Notes under the pieces: generated by a model
Database searches by the model: none
What the model was told of the DNA's origin: nothing
The model's input: only the letters and a program-made list of their open reading frames with translations
Source: Polyangium sp. 6x1
GTDB taxonomy: Bacteria > Myxococcota_A > Polyangia > Polyangiales > Polyangiaceae
Direction: 5' to 3'
Length of the DNA: 64,000 bases
Assembly (NCBI RefSeq): GCF_029946515.1
Contig: NZ_JARZHH010000003.1
Location: 186,001 to 250,000, forward strand
Position numbers and translations under genes: made by a program
Shown: positions 45,456 through 54,895 of the stretch, one piece after another
Layout: each line of letters begins with the position of its first letter
Position numbering within the stretch: position 1 is the first letter of the stretch

Positions 45456-48400
45456 ATGCCCACGTCACCGGCGCCGGATGCGGCGGCCCCGCCGGGGATG
45501 TGCCCGGGCGTGGTGGTCAAGGGCGGGGGAATGGGGAGCGGGGGCGGGGATGGAGATGGGAGCGGGGGCGGGAGTGGGAATGGGGGGGATGGGAGTGGGA
45601 ATGGGGATGGGGCTGGCGGGGATGGGAAGGGGGCGCAGGGGGCGCCGGACTACAAGAAGTATCCCGAGTGCGGGTATGCGTCGCATCCGGTCGATGTGGT
45701 CACTGGGCGCGCGTTTACCCACCCCATCGTAGATCTGGAGCTTCCGGGTCCGCTGCCGCTCGTCTTCCACCGGATGTACAGTTCCAAGATGGCCGATCGA
45801 GACGTGGGGCTCGGTTACGGCTGGGGACACACGTTCGGCTGGGAGGTCGAGGTCGGGCGGCGTGGGATTCGCGTGTGGAATGAGCAGGGGATCGCCGTCG
45901 ATTTTCCCATGGTCCCGGTCGGCGGCGAGGTGATCGGCCCGTGGGGATGGGTGCTGCGCCGTGAAGCGTGGGGGTTCGTGGTCGACGCGGATGACGGGGT
46001 GTGGCGCTCGTTCTCGGCCAGCGCCTCAGGCAGCAAGCGTCATCGCCTCGTTTCCATTCACGATCGCAACCGGAACGAAATCCGCTTGAAGTACGCGGAA
46101 GAACGCATTGTAGAGATCATCGACAGCGCCGGCCGGAGCGTCCGTGTTCGAACCACGCCCGACGGGAGAATGACCTCGATCGAGGTCAATAACGCTCTTT
46201 CGCAGGGAAAGTGGATCGCGTTCGCGCGGTACGAATACGATGAACGCGGGAATCTCGTGAAAGCCACAGACGCCTGCGGTTACAGCTCGACGTACCGATA
46301 CGATGAGCACCATCGGATGACGATGGATACCGATCGTGTCGGGTTGACGTTCCATTTTCGCTACGATGAGCAAGACAGATGCGTCGAGTCGTGGGGGCAA
46401 TACTTGGGAACGGCCGATCCGAGCCTGGGATCTCGCCCATTGCCTGCACGCCTGCGCGACGGCGTCACGACTGCCAAAGGCATCCATCATTGCGCATTGT
46501 TTTACGGACCCAATGGCTACACGGAGGTGTCCGATTCCACCGAGGTGCGCCGCTATTTCGGGAACGAGCACGGCACGCTCGACAGGCGCGTCGAGGGCGG
46601 GGCGACGATCTCCGCCACCTACGATGACCATGGCCACATGCTGTCGCGCACGGACGCGATGGGCGGCACCGTGGTCTACAAACGCGACGCTCGCGGGCGG
46701 CTGCTTCAGTTGACCGACGTTCTCGGACGAACGACGACCTTCGAGCGTGACGCGTACGGGCTCGTGACCCAAGTCATTTCACCCGCAGGCGGCGTGCGGA
46801 AGATCCAGCGGGACCGCTGTGGAAATCCCGTGCTGCAGGTAGACGAGGTCGGCGCCATCACTTCGTGCAAATACGACGATCGCGGGGCCCTGATCGAGCT
46901 GACGGATCCATCGGGTCACCTGACCACGTACGCCTACGACGCCCACGGCAACCTCGCGTCGGTGAAGCACGCCAATGGGGCGGTGTACCGTTATACCTAC
47001 GACGCGCTGGGCCGGCGGCTCTCGGAGACGGATCCGCTGGGGGCGACACGCCGTTACACTTATTCGGACAGGGGCGAGCTCGTCGCCATGAGCGATCCCC
47101 TCGGTGGGGTGAGCCGCTACGCTTACGACGGCGAAGAGCGGATCGTGGCCATGACGAGTCCCACGGGCCGCGCGACGCACGTGGTATGGGGTGGATACCA
47201 CAAGGTCTGCGGGGTGCAGGACGGGAACGGCCACTGGGTGAAATTCGTCTATGACGCGGAGGGGCAGCCTCTCGAGATCCACAACGAGCTCGGGGAGGTG
47301 CATCGCTACGAATACACTCCGAACGGGTTCATCCTCTCCGAGACGACGTTCGACGGGACAGAGACGCAATACCGCTACGACCACGCCGGACAGCTCGTCC
47401 AGATCAGGGACGCGCTCGGCAGGGTGACGCAACTCGTGCGTAATGCGGTCGGCGCCGTCGTCGAGCGCCACCTGCCCGGCGGGATCATCGAGACGTTCGA
47501 GCACGACGGGCTCGACAATGTCATTCGGACCAGCAATGGTCACAGTACGGTGCTCCTCGAGAGGGACATCACCGGGCGTATTCTCCGCGAAACCCAGCTG
47601 TTCGGCGACGTATCCCACTCGATCGAGAGCCGGTGGAGCCCCTGGGGGGATCGCCTGGAGCGGCGGACCTCCCTGGGCAGCCATATCCAGCACCAGCACG
47701 ACACCAGCTCGGGGAAGGACCACCTGCTCCTGGCACCGCGGCAGGCGGTGCGGCGGGAGTTTGACCTTCTCGGTCGCGAGGTCGCCCGGAACCTCCCGCG
47801 TGGAGGTCGGATCGAGAGCGCCTTCGACGTGGCAGGGCGGCTGGTGCGCCGCGGCGTATCCTCACCGTTTCCGTCACACGACACCGGGCAGGGACACCCC
47901 GAATGGGTGGGCGAGCGAAGCGATGGCCGTACCTTCCAGCAGACGTACATCTACAATGCGGAGGGAGAGCTCGAGGCGATCATGGATCACCTCCAGGGAC
48001 CGCGGCGATACGTGCACGATCCCATCGGCCAGCTGCTCGCCGCGACACCTGCGTCCATGCATGGTGAGCTGTTCCGCTTCGATGCGGCCGGCAACATACA
48101 CGAGGTCACCCCGCACGGCCCCGTTCCCACCGAATATGGTCAGGGCAATCGTCTCCTGCAGTGGGGGCCGTCACGGTACCGCTGGGACGAGCTCGGGCAG
48201 CTCGTCGAAAAGAGAACCTTGACGGATCGTGGCGCCGAGCGCGTGACACGTTATGCGTGGGGGACAGCAGGGCAGCTCCTGGCTGTCGAGCGTGATGATA
48301 TACGGGTCGAATTCACGTACGATCCCTTTTTCAGGCGCATCGAGAAGCGAGTGCTGAAAAGGACCGCGCCGGATCGCTCGGCCGTTCTCGTGTCGCGGAC

Positions 48401-49283
48401 TCGTTTCGTATGGGATGGCAACGTCCTTGCGCACGACGTCGAAGAAACGCTGACGGCGGCCGGCGATCCCGTGGTCTCGGAGAGATCTTATTGCTTCGAG
48501 GAGGGGGGATTCGTACCGCTGGCACAGCGGGAATCACGGCGCTACAAGAATGATGTCGTCGAGGGCGACTGGATTTACTACGTGAACGGCCCCGCCGGTG
48601 CTCCGGAGCGCCTCGTGGCGGCGGACGGCACCATCGTGTGCGAGATCCGGTTGTCCGCGTGGGGCCATGCGGAGCTCGCGCGGTGTGAGTCGACCAAGAC
48701 GCCCATTCGTTTTCAAGGTCAGTACGAGGACGAGGAGACCGGCCTTTATTATAACGGATTCCGCTACTACGATCCCGAGACGGGCCGTTATATCAGCCAG
48801 GATCCGCTCGGCATCGCCGGCGGCCTCAACCTGTATCGATACGTCGAGGATCCGCTGGGCCGGATCGACCCCCTGGGGCTCGCTGGTCGATGCACGTGCA
48901 CGATCATCACCAAGGAGCCTGTTGGCGGAAAAAAGAAGTTCACGGGCGACAGCTCCGACGCAGAGGGGCACCACAAGGCCGTGAACAAGGCCCTCAGCAA
49001 GACGGCGCTCCCCAAAGGGGTTGACAAGCCGGGACACCCCAAGGGTGTTTGTGCCGAGCCCCGGGCAATGACCGGCTATCTCAACGCCTGGGAAGCGGAG
49101 CACGGTAAGATCGAGAACCACGCAGATCTGCAGAAAGCGCTCAACAACATCAAATCGATCGATCCCCACGACAACGTTCTCGATAAACGCAAGAAGCTAT
49201 GCAACTGGTGCAGACAATTCTTGCCGGCACTTGGTGGGAAGAAGTTGCTCGACAAGGCGAAGCAGGACGGCGCTGTCGATTGA
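45456..49283 (+). CDS. RHS-repeat effector with C-terminal deaminase-like toxin domain
   Basis: A 1275-aa polymorphic toxin. A flexible N-terminus holds a Gly/Asp/Ser-rich tract (about aa 24-64). DUF6531 follows (SHPVDVVTGRAFTHPIVDLE, LVFHRMYSSK). Then come about twenty YD/RHS repeats (YDxxG-N-L-x-Y motifs) forming a shell, and the core end (GLYYNGFRYYDPETGRYIS, DPLGIAGGLNLYRYVEDP, then RIDPLGL), where the RHS aspartyl autoprotease is expected to cut. The last roughly 130 residues are the toxin: CAEPRAM (C1199, E1201) and CNWC (C1249, C1252) suit the C-A-E ... CxxC zinc site of YwqJ-like nucleic-acid deaminases. Its third-base composition is less GC-rich than the shell. The predicted action is base deamination in a target cell. 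Confidence 0.85.
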   Translation: MPTSPAPDAAAPPGMCPGVVVKGGGMGSGGGDGDGSGGGSGNGGDGSGNGDGAGGDGKGAQGAPDYKKYPECGYASHPVDVVTGRAFTHPIVDLELPGPLPLVFHRMYSSKMADRDVGLGYGWGHTFGWEVEVGRRGIRVWNEQGIAVDFPMVPVGGEVIGPWGWVLRREAWGFVVDADDGVWRSFSASASGSKRHRLVSIHDRNRNEIRLKYAEERIVEIIDSAGRSVRVRTTPDGRMTSIEVNNALSQGKWIAFARYEYDERGNLVKATDACGYSSTYRYDEHHRMTMDTDRVGLTFHFRYDEQDRCVESWGQYLGTADPSLGSRPLPARLRDGVTTAKGIHHCALFYGPNGYTEVSDSTEVRRYFGNEHGTLDRRVEGGATISATYDDHGHMLSRTDAMGGTVVYKRDARGRLLQLTDVLGRTTTFERDAYGLVTQVISPAGGVRKIQRDRCGNPVLQVDEVGAITSCKYDDRGALIELTDPSGHLTTYAYDAHGNLASVKHANGAVYRYTYDALGRRLSETDPLGATRRYTYSDRGELVAMSDPLGGVSRYAYDGEERIVAMTSPTGRATHVVWGGYHKVCGVQDGNGHWVKFVYDAEGQPLEIHNELGEVHRYEYTPNGFILSETTFDGTETQYRYDHAGQLVQIRDALGRVTQLVRNAVGAVVERHLPGGIIETFEHDGLDNVIRTSNGHSTVLLERDITGRILRETQLFGDVSHSIESRWSPWGDRLERRTSLGSHIQHQHDTSSGKDHLLLAPRQAVRREFDLLGREVARNLPRGGRIESAFDVAGRLVRRGVSSPFPSHDTGQGHPEWVGERSDGRTFQQTYIYNAEGELEAIMDHLQGPRRYVHDPIGQLLAATPASMHGELFRFDAAGNIHEVTPHGPVPTEYGQGNRLLQWGPSRYRWDELGQLVEKRTLTDRGAERVTRYAWGTAGQLLAVERDDIRVEFTYDPFFRRIEKRVLKRTAPDRSAVLVSRTRFVWDGNVLAHDVEETLTAAGDPVVSERSYCFEEGGFVPLAQRESRRYKNDVVEGDWIYYVNGPAGAPERLVAADGTIVCEIRLSAWGHAELARCESTKTPIRFQGQYEDEETGLYYNGFRYYDPETGRYISQDPLGIAGGLNLYRYVEDPLGRIDPLGLAGRCTCTIITKEPVGGKKKFTGDSSDAEGHHKAVNKALSKTALPKGVDKPGHPKGVCAEPRAMTGYLNAWEAEHGKIENHADLQKALNNIKSIDPHDNVLDKRKKLCNWCRQFLPALGGKKLLDKAKQDGAVD
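45520..45646 (+). repeat. Gly/Asp/Ser-rich low-complexity coding tract
   Basis: Purine-rich degenerate repeats of GGGGATGGGAGC type encode a flexible Gly-rich leader of the RHS effector. It may serve as a linker between the PAAR docking region and the shell. Such tracts are prone to length change. Confidence 0.7.
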
Positions 49284-49341
49284 TGCACGCACCCCCAGTG
49301 CCCATTGTGGTCTAAATGGGCCATGTCACGATGGTATTCCG

Positions 49342-50304
49342 ATGACGCTCAGCTCGAAGACGCTCGCATTGTTCTCCCCACGCGCGCAGACGATCCTGCG
49401 GCACGCGCACCGCACCGCCCCTGCGCGGCGGCAGGACATCATCGCGAAGCTCGCAGCGGTGGGGCGCCCGGCGTTCGAAGCGGTCGTGGACTTCGAGCGA
49501 CAGTTCGGAGGACTTCGTTTCCTTGTGGGACCCGCTGGCGAGAAGCAGGAGTTCAAGCTCGGCATCGAGTGGCACGAGCCTCGGCCCAAGCCTGGCGACA
49601 AGGACGATCCGGAACGGACGATGGTCCCCATCGGCTGGGGATGGAACGAATACGAACAGCTGTTCATGAACGAGCGAGGCGAGGTGGTGAGTTCCTTCGA
49701 CACCATCTCGATGAAGAGCTCATCCATCGTTCGTTACATCGAGCAGCTCGCCATTGGACTCACACCCCGCTGGAAGCCCCCGAGCTTCACGGTGGTCCTG
49801 AGACCGGCGCTCGGAGAGCGCTTGGCGCGGGCGCTTGCCCTGCGCTGCGTGGAGGAGGCTTCGGACGAATACAAGGCTTGGTGGCGTGGCCACGGGCTCT
49901 TCCTCCAGCAGGTGCTTTTCCCGGCGAGCTGGCAGGCTGGTCATACCACCATCCAGGCCCGCTCCATCGATGACGCGGTCCGTGCAATCGAGATGGCGGG
50001 CGCCCTCGAACCTGGGCTGATGGTCGAGGTCGGGTCGAACCCGCTGAAGATGACACGACCGACGAAAAGCCGGCGGGCTCACGCGCCATCCATCGACGCA
50101 TGGGCGAGCGTTCCAGGCGCTCGCCGATACCCGTACGCAAATGAGTCGCCGCACATGAAGGGCGCCGTGTGGATGCTGAAGAAGCGCGGGACGCACATCA
50201 TTGAGCAGTATCGCGTCTACGAGGACGAAGACGGTGAGCAAGAGTTGCTCGCGTGGGATACCTTCAAGGCGAGCGGCGGGACGTCTAGGGATATGGAGGG
50301 CTAA
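49342..50304 (+). CDS. Probable immunity protein for the RHS toxin (SUKH-like)
   Basis: A 320-aa soluble protein starting 58 bases after the toxin stop. The N-terminal half (AFEAVVDFERQFGGLRFLVG, GWNEYEQLFMNERGEVVSSF and RYIEQLAIGL) matches the helical start, the G/F-rich turn and the ERGEV strand of SUKH/SMI1-type immunity proteins, which are the commonest partners of deaminase toxins. The C-terminal half (about aa 210-320) has a second, unassigned domain with GAVWMLKKRGTHIIEQYRVY. No signal peptide, so it would act in the cytoplasm. Function is inferred from position and SUKH resemblance. Confidence 0.6.
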   Translation: MTLSSKTLALFSPRAQTILRHAHRTAPARRQDIIAKLAAVGRPAFEAVVDFERQFGGLRFLVGPAGEKQEFKLGIEWHEPRPKPGDKDDPERTMVPIGWGWNEYEQLFMNERGEVVSSFDTISMKSSSIVRYIEQLAIGLTPRWKPPSFTVVLRPALGERLARALALRCVEEASDEYKAWWRGHGLFLQQVLFPASWQAGHTTIQARSIDDAVRAIEMAGALEPGLMVEVGSNPLKMTRPTKSRRAHAPSIDAWASVPGARRYPYANESPHMKGAVWMLKKRGTHIIEQYRVYEDEDGEQELLAWDTFKASGGTSRDMEG

Positions 50305-50340
50305 ACGTCACCTCATAAACCGTCCAGGAGGTCGATTCGC

Positions 50341-50555
50341 TCCAACATCCTACTTTATGGGTTCAATCTAACGAGCACCTGTCCGGTCGTCGGCACATTT
50401 GATTGCACGACAGATGCAGGTGTGGACCTGACAGACCCTCCGTGGGCGCTTGGTTTGTCCCCGGAGCTTGTTGAAATTGGAGGCAGTTCGTAACGGACTT
50501 CCTGAAGAAAGGTCAGGTACCCCCGCCGAAGTTCGTGCCTCCCGAGGACGAGTGA
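50341..50555 (+). pseudogene. Decayed C-terminal fragment of an unidentified effector-like gene
   Basis: One frame from about 50341 reads a well-formed peptide (NILLYGFNLTSTCPVVGTFD, then VDLTDPPWALGLSPELVEIG) and stops at TAA 50491-50493. A second frame from 50484 continues as FVTDFLKKGQVPPPKFVPPE and ends in TGA 50553-50555. A single missing base near 50483 would join them. No start codon is visible upstream, and the rest of the gene is absent. The final TGA overlaps the GTG start of the next gene (GTGA), so the fragment once lay directly upstream of it in an operon. Family unknown. Confidence 0.6.
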
Positions 50556-52153
50556 TCCGCGCAATCGAGCAGGCTCGCGCGCAGTCCCCGGGTGGAGAGC
50601 CGTCCGACCTGCGCCCTCTCGTCCTCCACGCGTGGAGCCGCGCGCACCACGCGCTCGAAGGCGCGGTGTCGCGAGAGGAGCGCGTCCCGTGGCTCGCGCG
50701 CTCGCTGGGAGCTCGCACCCTCTTCGAGCGACTCGGGGCACGATTCCCGAGCTCCGGGTATGCGCTTTATGATGTCTTCGCCATCGCAGAGCGCCTGTCA
50801 TTCCCGGCACGCGAGCGTGTGCTGGGCATCGCCGCTCGCCAGGTCGAGGCGCGCGCGGGGGAAGAGTATTTATCGTGGTTGGCCATGCTCGCGCGCCTCT
50901 CCCCGGACGGGCGGAGGGCGGAGCTGCTGCGCGAGGTCGATGCTCGGATTTCTGCGCTGCCGGAGCTGAAACACCGCGTCGCCGCCGCTGCCGAAAGGCT
51001 CGATGCCGTGCCGGAGGGCGCGACAGGCCTCATCCGCGAGGTCCTCCGGTGGCTCCTCGCGTGCAAGCGTCTGCCGCCCTTGGCGCGTCGGTTCTTTATG
51101 CGGATCCCCGAGGCCGACTGGGCTGCTCTGCCAACCGACGAGGCGCGCGCGGTCGTTGCACGCTGGCAGGCGGACACGAACAGCTTTTGGGAAAAGACAG
51201 GGCCTTTCCGGGTCGGTCATGTCCCTGGCTGGCTGAAGGAGGAGCTCGAGCAAAGCCTTCTCCGCGAGGCCGTAGCCATGGATTCGTCCGACCGGCTGCA
51301 AGCCCTCTCGGAGCTCGTCGAGCACGTCGGGGGAGCGGCGCGCGCGACGATGTCGCAGGCGTTCCTCGCGGAGCCCGCGCCCGTGCTCCGCGAGAATGCC
51401 CGCGCCGTCCAGAACTGGGCTCCGGTGGCCACCTTGGAAGAGCTTCGTCACCTCGAGCGCGAGCTCCTCCCGCTCACGGGCGAGTGGGATGACGAAGCCC
51501 TTCTGGCCTTGACCGAGCGAGCGGCAGCGCTCGGCGAAATGGAGCTGGCCCGCGTATTTCAGGCGGCAATCGTGGATGAAGAGACCCAGCGCTATGGGCG
51601 GCTCTCCATCGTCTTCCGGAGCGGAACGTTCCAGGAGGTAGAACCGCTGCTGCGCCCCTATCTCGACGAGGAAGAAGCGTCGGGTGATCTCCCCTGGGTG
51701 GCCGAAGAGCTCCGGGACGCCGTCGATGTCGCTCGCTTTGCGGATGTCATTGCCACGGCCGCGTCGGGGGCCAATCGGCTCTCTGCATGGGCGGTTGCCT
51801 TTCCCCGGCTCTCGGAGGCGCAACGACAGGCGCTCGCACCGGCGGTATCCGCGGCCGTCGAGGACGCGCTCCGCGCTCCGGCCGAGGAGTCCGACGGCTC
51901 GCTCTACGAGATGCTGCCGTGGTTCTCGGAGGAGAACTTGCTCACGATATGGCGGAGGCGCGCGGATCCGGCCGTCTGGCAGCCGACCGACGCCGAGACG
52001 ACGCGCCTCTTCTCCTATGACCGCGGGTATGTCCACCCGGAGTGGCTTTCAGCCATTGTCCTGCGCCTTGGCGGCGAAGATGCTCTCGTCGACTGGGCAC
52101 GGGCCGAGGACCAGGTGGAGGGATTGATTTCGGGAATGCGCGTTGATAGCTGA
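50552..52153 (+). CDS. Hypothetical helical-repeat protein, possible immunity partner of a lost effector
   Basis: A 533-aa soluble protein. The GTG at 50552 is chosen because it overlaps the stop of the decayed upstream fragment (GTGA) and has GAGGAC upstream; a TTG at 50450 is open in frame but in that fragment. The chain is helical with HEAT-like texture: WLAMLARLSPDGRRAELL, LSELVEHVGGAARATMSQA, WAVAFPRLSEAQRQALAPAV. No catalytic motif, signal peptide or membrane segment. Its position in the effector island, followed by a second toxin remnant, suggests an immunity or accessory role that survived loss of the effector. That role is inference. Confidence 0.6.
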   Translation: MIRAIEQARAQSPGGEPSDLRPLVLHAWSRAHHALEGAVSREERVPWLARSLGARTLFERLGARFPSSGYALYDVFAIAERLSFPARERVLGIAARQVEARAGEEYLSWLAMLARLSPDGRRAELLREVDARISALPELKHRVAAAAERLDAVPEGATGLIREVLRWLLACKRLPPLARRFFMRIPEADWAALPTDEARAVVARWQADTNSFWEKTGPFRVGHVPGWLKEELEQSLLREAVAMDSSDRLQALSELVEHVGGAARATMSQAFLAEPAPVLRENARAVQNWAPVATLEELRHLERELLPLTGEWDDEALLALTERAAALGEMELARVFQAAIVDEETQRYGRLSIVFRSGTFQEVEPLLRPYLDEEEASGDLPWVAEELRDAVDVARFADVIATAASGANRLSAWAVAFPRLSEAQRQALAPAVSAAVEDALRAPAEESDGSLYEMLPWFSEENLLTIWRRRADPAVWQPTDAETTRLFSYDRGYVHPEWLSAIVLRLGGEDALVDWARAEDQVEGLISGMRVDS

Positions 52154-52202
52154 CCTCGCGCAAACGCGGAATTGTGGTTGTACGCTTTCTTGCACCCGGC
52201 GC

Positions 52203-52305
52203 TGACCGACCAACTCAACGCCTGGGAAGCGGAGCACGGTAACATCGAGAACACGCAGATCTGCAGAAAGCGTTCAACAATATCAAATTGATCGATCCTC
52301 ACGAC
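52203..52305 (+). pseudogene. Orphan remnant of a second deaminase toxin domain
   Basis: 103 bases match 49069-49172 within the RHS toxin domain. By hand alignment there are about eight mismatches and one single-base deletion, so around nine in ten positions agree. The matching part of the toxin starts just after CAEPRAM and runs through the SIDPHD segment before CNWC. The deletion breaks the frame, no start or shell is present, and the surrounding bases are unrelated. It is a discarded toxin tip, typical of RHS or CDI islands. Confidence 0.8.
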
Positions 52306-52463
52306 GCACCAATCGAGTGGCTGGCATGACGCCCGGGGTCTTCGGAGGGTCTGGCGAGAACAACGACTGGGGGCCCGTTTGACGGCGCCGCGAGGTTCTG
52401 CTTGACCACTCGTTTCTCATACCCGCTCCTCTGCAAACGACGCCGGCCGGCCCTGGGGTCCTC

Positions 52464-52841
52464 ATGAGCTTGCGGGACATCGACCACTACGACATCAACG
52501 CATGCCTCGCGGAGGACGGCACCATGTGGCGCTACGACTCGAATTGGGACGAGTGGTCACGAACCAGTGACTCCGCGAGCACCTTCGTCGCCCGCATGGC
52601 GCTCTGGGGGCATCCCGACGAAGCGCCCATTCACAGTTCGTCGTCGTCGTTCGGCCAGCCGCTCGCACGTGCGCTCGGCCTCGAAGAGATCGAGGAGGCC
52701 AGCGATTCCGTAGCGACGTTCTATGCGGGTGAAGCCGCGCTGGTATTCGAACGGAGGACGCCCGACGGCACCGTGACGCGAATGCGGGAGCTGCGCCCCG
52801 AGGCGGTGCTCGCCTGGGACGCGCTCACGTCTCCGACATGA
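52464..52841 (+). CDS. Small soluble protein, possible orphan immunity protein
   Basis: A 125-aa acidic protein starting at ATG 52464. The sequence DINACLAEDGTMWRYDSNWD and FVARMALWGH has the DG-x-[VM]-[WY]-R turn often seen in SUKH-like immunity proteins. Two Ser-rich stretches (HSSSSSFG) and an acidic middle follow. The ribosome site is weak. It lies just after the orphan toxin remnant and could be the leftover antidote, but the similarity is slight and I am not sure of it. Confidence 0.5.
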   Translation: MSLRDIDHYDINACLAEDGTMWRYDSNWDEWSRTSDSASTFVARMALWGHPDEAPIHSSSSSFGQPLARALGLEEIEEASDSVATFYAGEAALVFERRTPDGTVTRMRELRPEAVLAWDALTSPT

Positions 52842-52856
52842 AGTGACGGCGCTTCT

Positions 52857-54845
52857 TCACCTCCGCACGACCCCCTCCCACCCCCGCAAGCTCTCCACCT
52901 GATCCGCCACGAAATCATGCGGATCGAACCGCACCCACCGCCCCGTCCGCGCCGCGAGCTCCCGCGCGAGCCGCCGCCGGTCCTCCGCCGAAAGCGAAAG
53001 CCTGTCGAGCTCGTACAGCGACACCGACGTCGAATACGTTTGTCCCCGCCGATACCTGAGCTTCCGATCGAACCGCCCGCCATGCTCGGCCCAGTACGCG
53101 CGCCATTTCTCCGGATCGGTCGACGGCGCCTCCACCGTATCCATCGATCCCGCCGGCGGCCGGTCTCGCGCGTCGCTCACGAGCTCTGCCAGCGAGACCC
53201 GCCCCCGCGCTGGCTCCGGGTTTGGATCGACGAACGCCGCCTCCTCGAGCGCCTCCGGCGCAAGCTCGATCTCCTCGATCAAATTTGCACCGAGCATCCG
53301 ATCGAGCGCCTCCGCTGCGGCGAATCGTACCGCCTCGTCGTCACCCTCCAGCCGATCGATCAGCGTGGGAACCGCTTCTCCCAGCCCCGCCCACCCGACG
53401 GCCTCGATCGCCGACGGCGTCGGCGATCGCCGCATCCTTTCGAGCAACCACGACGCGTCGCTCTCCCGCGCCACGATCGCGAGCCGCACGAACGCGCGCT
53501 CCCCGAGCGCACCTTCCGCGGCCGCGCGCGCCGCCGCCGCTGCCCGTGGGTGCGCTGCGATCGCCATGGCGTCGAGGGCCGCTGCCTGCACGTCGAGATC
53601 CTCGTGCGCGAGCGCCCGCGTGAGCGCCCGTTCGAGGCCCGCATGCCGCTGCATCGCGATCGCAGGCAATGCCAGCGCGAACACGCGTGCATCTTCCTCC
53701 ACGCAAAGCTCCTCGAGCTCGCTCGCCGTCAGCCAACCGCGATGGCCGAGCACTTCGACTGCGATGGCCCTGCATCCTAGCTCGGGAGATCGGTACAGCG
53801 CGCGCAGCACATTCGGCACGAACGGGTTCGGCGCGAGTTTCATCGCCGACACGAACGCCTCGGCGACCGCGGGATCACCCGGCCCGAATCGATGGAGCAC
53901 TCGCTCCGCGCACGACAGCGCGTCGCGCCCTTCCAGGCAGCCGCCGACCATCGCGGCCGCGAAGATCCGCATGGGATCCGCGGCAGGCGCGTCCATCGCC
54001 CACGGCTCGAGGTATGCGACCGCGGGAGATCCCAGCGCGGCCACCGCGTCGATGGCTGCGATCATCCGTAGCTCCAGGCTTTGACACGCGCGCCAATCAT
54101 CGCCGCGTAGCGGGGCTCGTTGCACCCCGAGCATCCCGATCTCCTCGAAGCACGAGCGCGCCCAGCGGCGAACGAAGGTCTCTTCGGAGATCGCTCCCTC
54201 CGGCGCGAACGCGAACCCGGGCGGAGCTTCCTCGTGGGCCGCGACGGGCTCCTGCCGCGCCGCGCGTTTTGGCGGCGCGAGGGGGGCTTTCGCCTTTTCT
54301 TTCGTGAGGCGACGCATCGCCTCGGCGGCCTCTCGGAGCTCCTCGAACGTTTTCGGCTCCGGCAGCGCGAGCGCGGGCGTCTCGGGTTCGGGCGCGGGCA
54401 CGTCCGGCGCGCGAAACGAGGGCGCGAGCGACGCTCGTTCGAGGGCGTGGAGCGGAGGCCTTTCGGTCCCCGCGCGGAGCGGCTCCACGCGCGGACCGGC
54501 GAGGGGCACGCGCGGGAAACGTTCTTCCGCGGCGACGAGCTCCACGCACGCGTCCCGCAGCGAGGTGACCTCCCTGGGCAAACCCGCGCGTGAAAGCAGA
54601 ATCGCTGCTTCCCAGATACGCCCGTGCGCGACGCCGATCGCCGTGACACGGTCGGCGCGGCCGTCGAACGCGTCGTACATCGCGGACAGGCCTCGCTCGA
54701 GCTTGCGCGCCGCGGGCGCGAGGTGCGCCGAGGGCTCGCTCTCCTCCTCGAGAAAGCGCGCCACGGCGTGGATGAGGCTGTGTGCGCGCTCCAGATGGGA
54801 GACCCAGGGCGCGTTTGCGTCGAGGGCGGCGATCACGTTGGCCAT
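52857..54845 (-). CDS. HEAT-repeat T6SS-associated protein (TIGR02270-like)
   Basis: A 662-aa protein. The N-terminal 200 residues are helical with a Pro/Glu-rich linker; then about seven HEAT-like repeats with Ala-rich helices (VAALGSPAVAYLEPWAM, ALGCRAIAVEVLGHRGWLTA, LDVQAAALDAMAIAAHPRA, AVRFAAAEALDRMLG), and a C-terminal region (RYRRGQTYSTSVSLYELDR, WVRFDPHDFVADQVESLRGW) that is conserved in T6SS-linked HEAT proteins of this type. These occur beside vgrG/DUF2169 genes. Role probably scaffolding. The ATG at 54845 follows no strong ribosome site. It reads toward the effector island from the right. Confidence 0.8.
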   Translation of the reverse strand: MANVIAALDANAPWVSHLERAHSLIHAVARFLEEESEPSAHLAPAARKLERGLSAMYDAFDGRADRVTAIGVAHGRIWEAAILLSRAGLPREVTSLRDACVELVAAEERFPRVPLAGPRVEPLRAGTERPPLHALERASLAPSFRAPDVPAPEPETPALALPEPKTFEELREAAEAMRRLTKEKAKAPLAPPKRAARQEPVAAHEEAPPGFAFAPEGAISEETFVRRWARSCFEEIGMLGVQRAPLRGDDWRACQSLELRMIAAIDAVAALGSPAVAYLEPWAMDAPAADPMRIFAAAMVGGCLEGRDALSCAERVLHRFGPGDPAVAEAFVSAMKLAPNPFVPNVLRALYRSPELGCRAIAVEVLGHRGWLTASELEELCVEEDARVFALALPAIAMQRHAGLERALTRALAHEDLDVQAAALDAMAIAAHPRAAAAARAAAEGALGERAFVRLAIVARESDASWLLERMRRSPTPSAIEAVGWAGLGEAVPTLIDRLEGDDEAVRFAAAEALDRMLGANLIEEIELAPEALEEAAFVDPNPEPARGRVSLAELVSDARDRPPAGSMDTVEAPSTDPEKWRAYWAEHGGRFDRKLRYRRGQTYSTSVSLYELDRLSLSAEDRRRLARELAARTGRWVRFDPHDFVADQVESLRGWEGVVRR

Positions 54846-54895
54846 GTCCGCTCGTTTTACCGGCTTTTTGCCCGGCGCACGAGTACGATTCCCGC

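Noticed and set aside
50305-50551. Insertion-sequence remnant at the border of the effector cassette
   Set aside because: No terminal repeats or transposase motif could be found; the readable peptide looks like an effector end instead.
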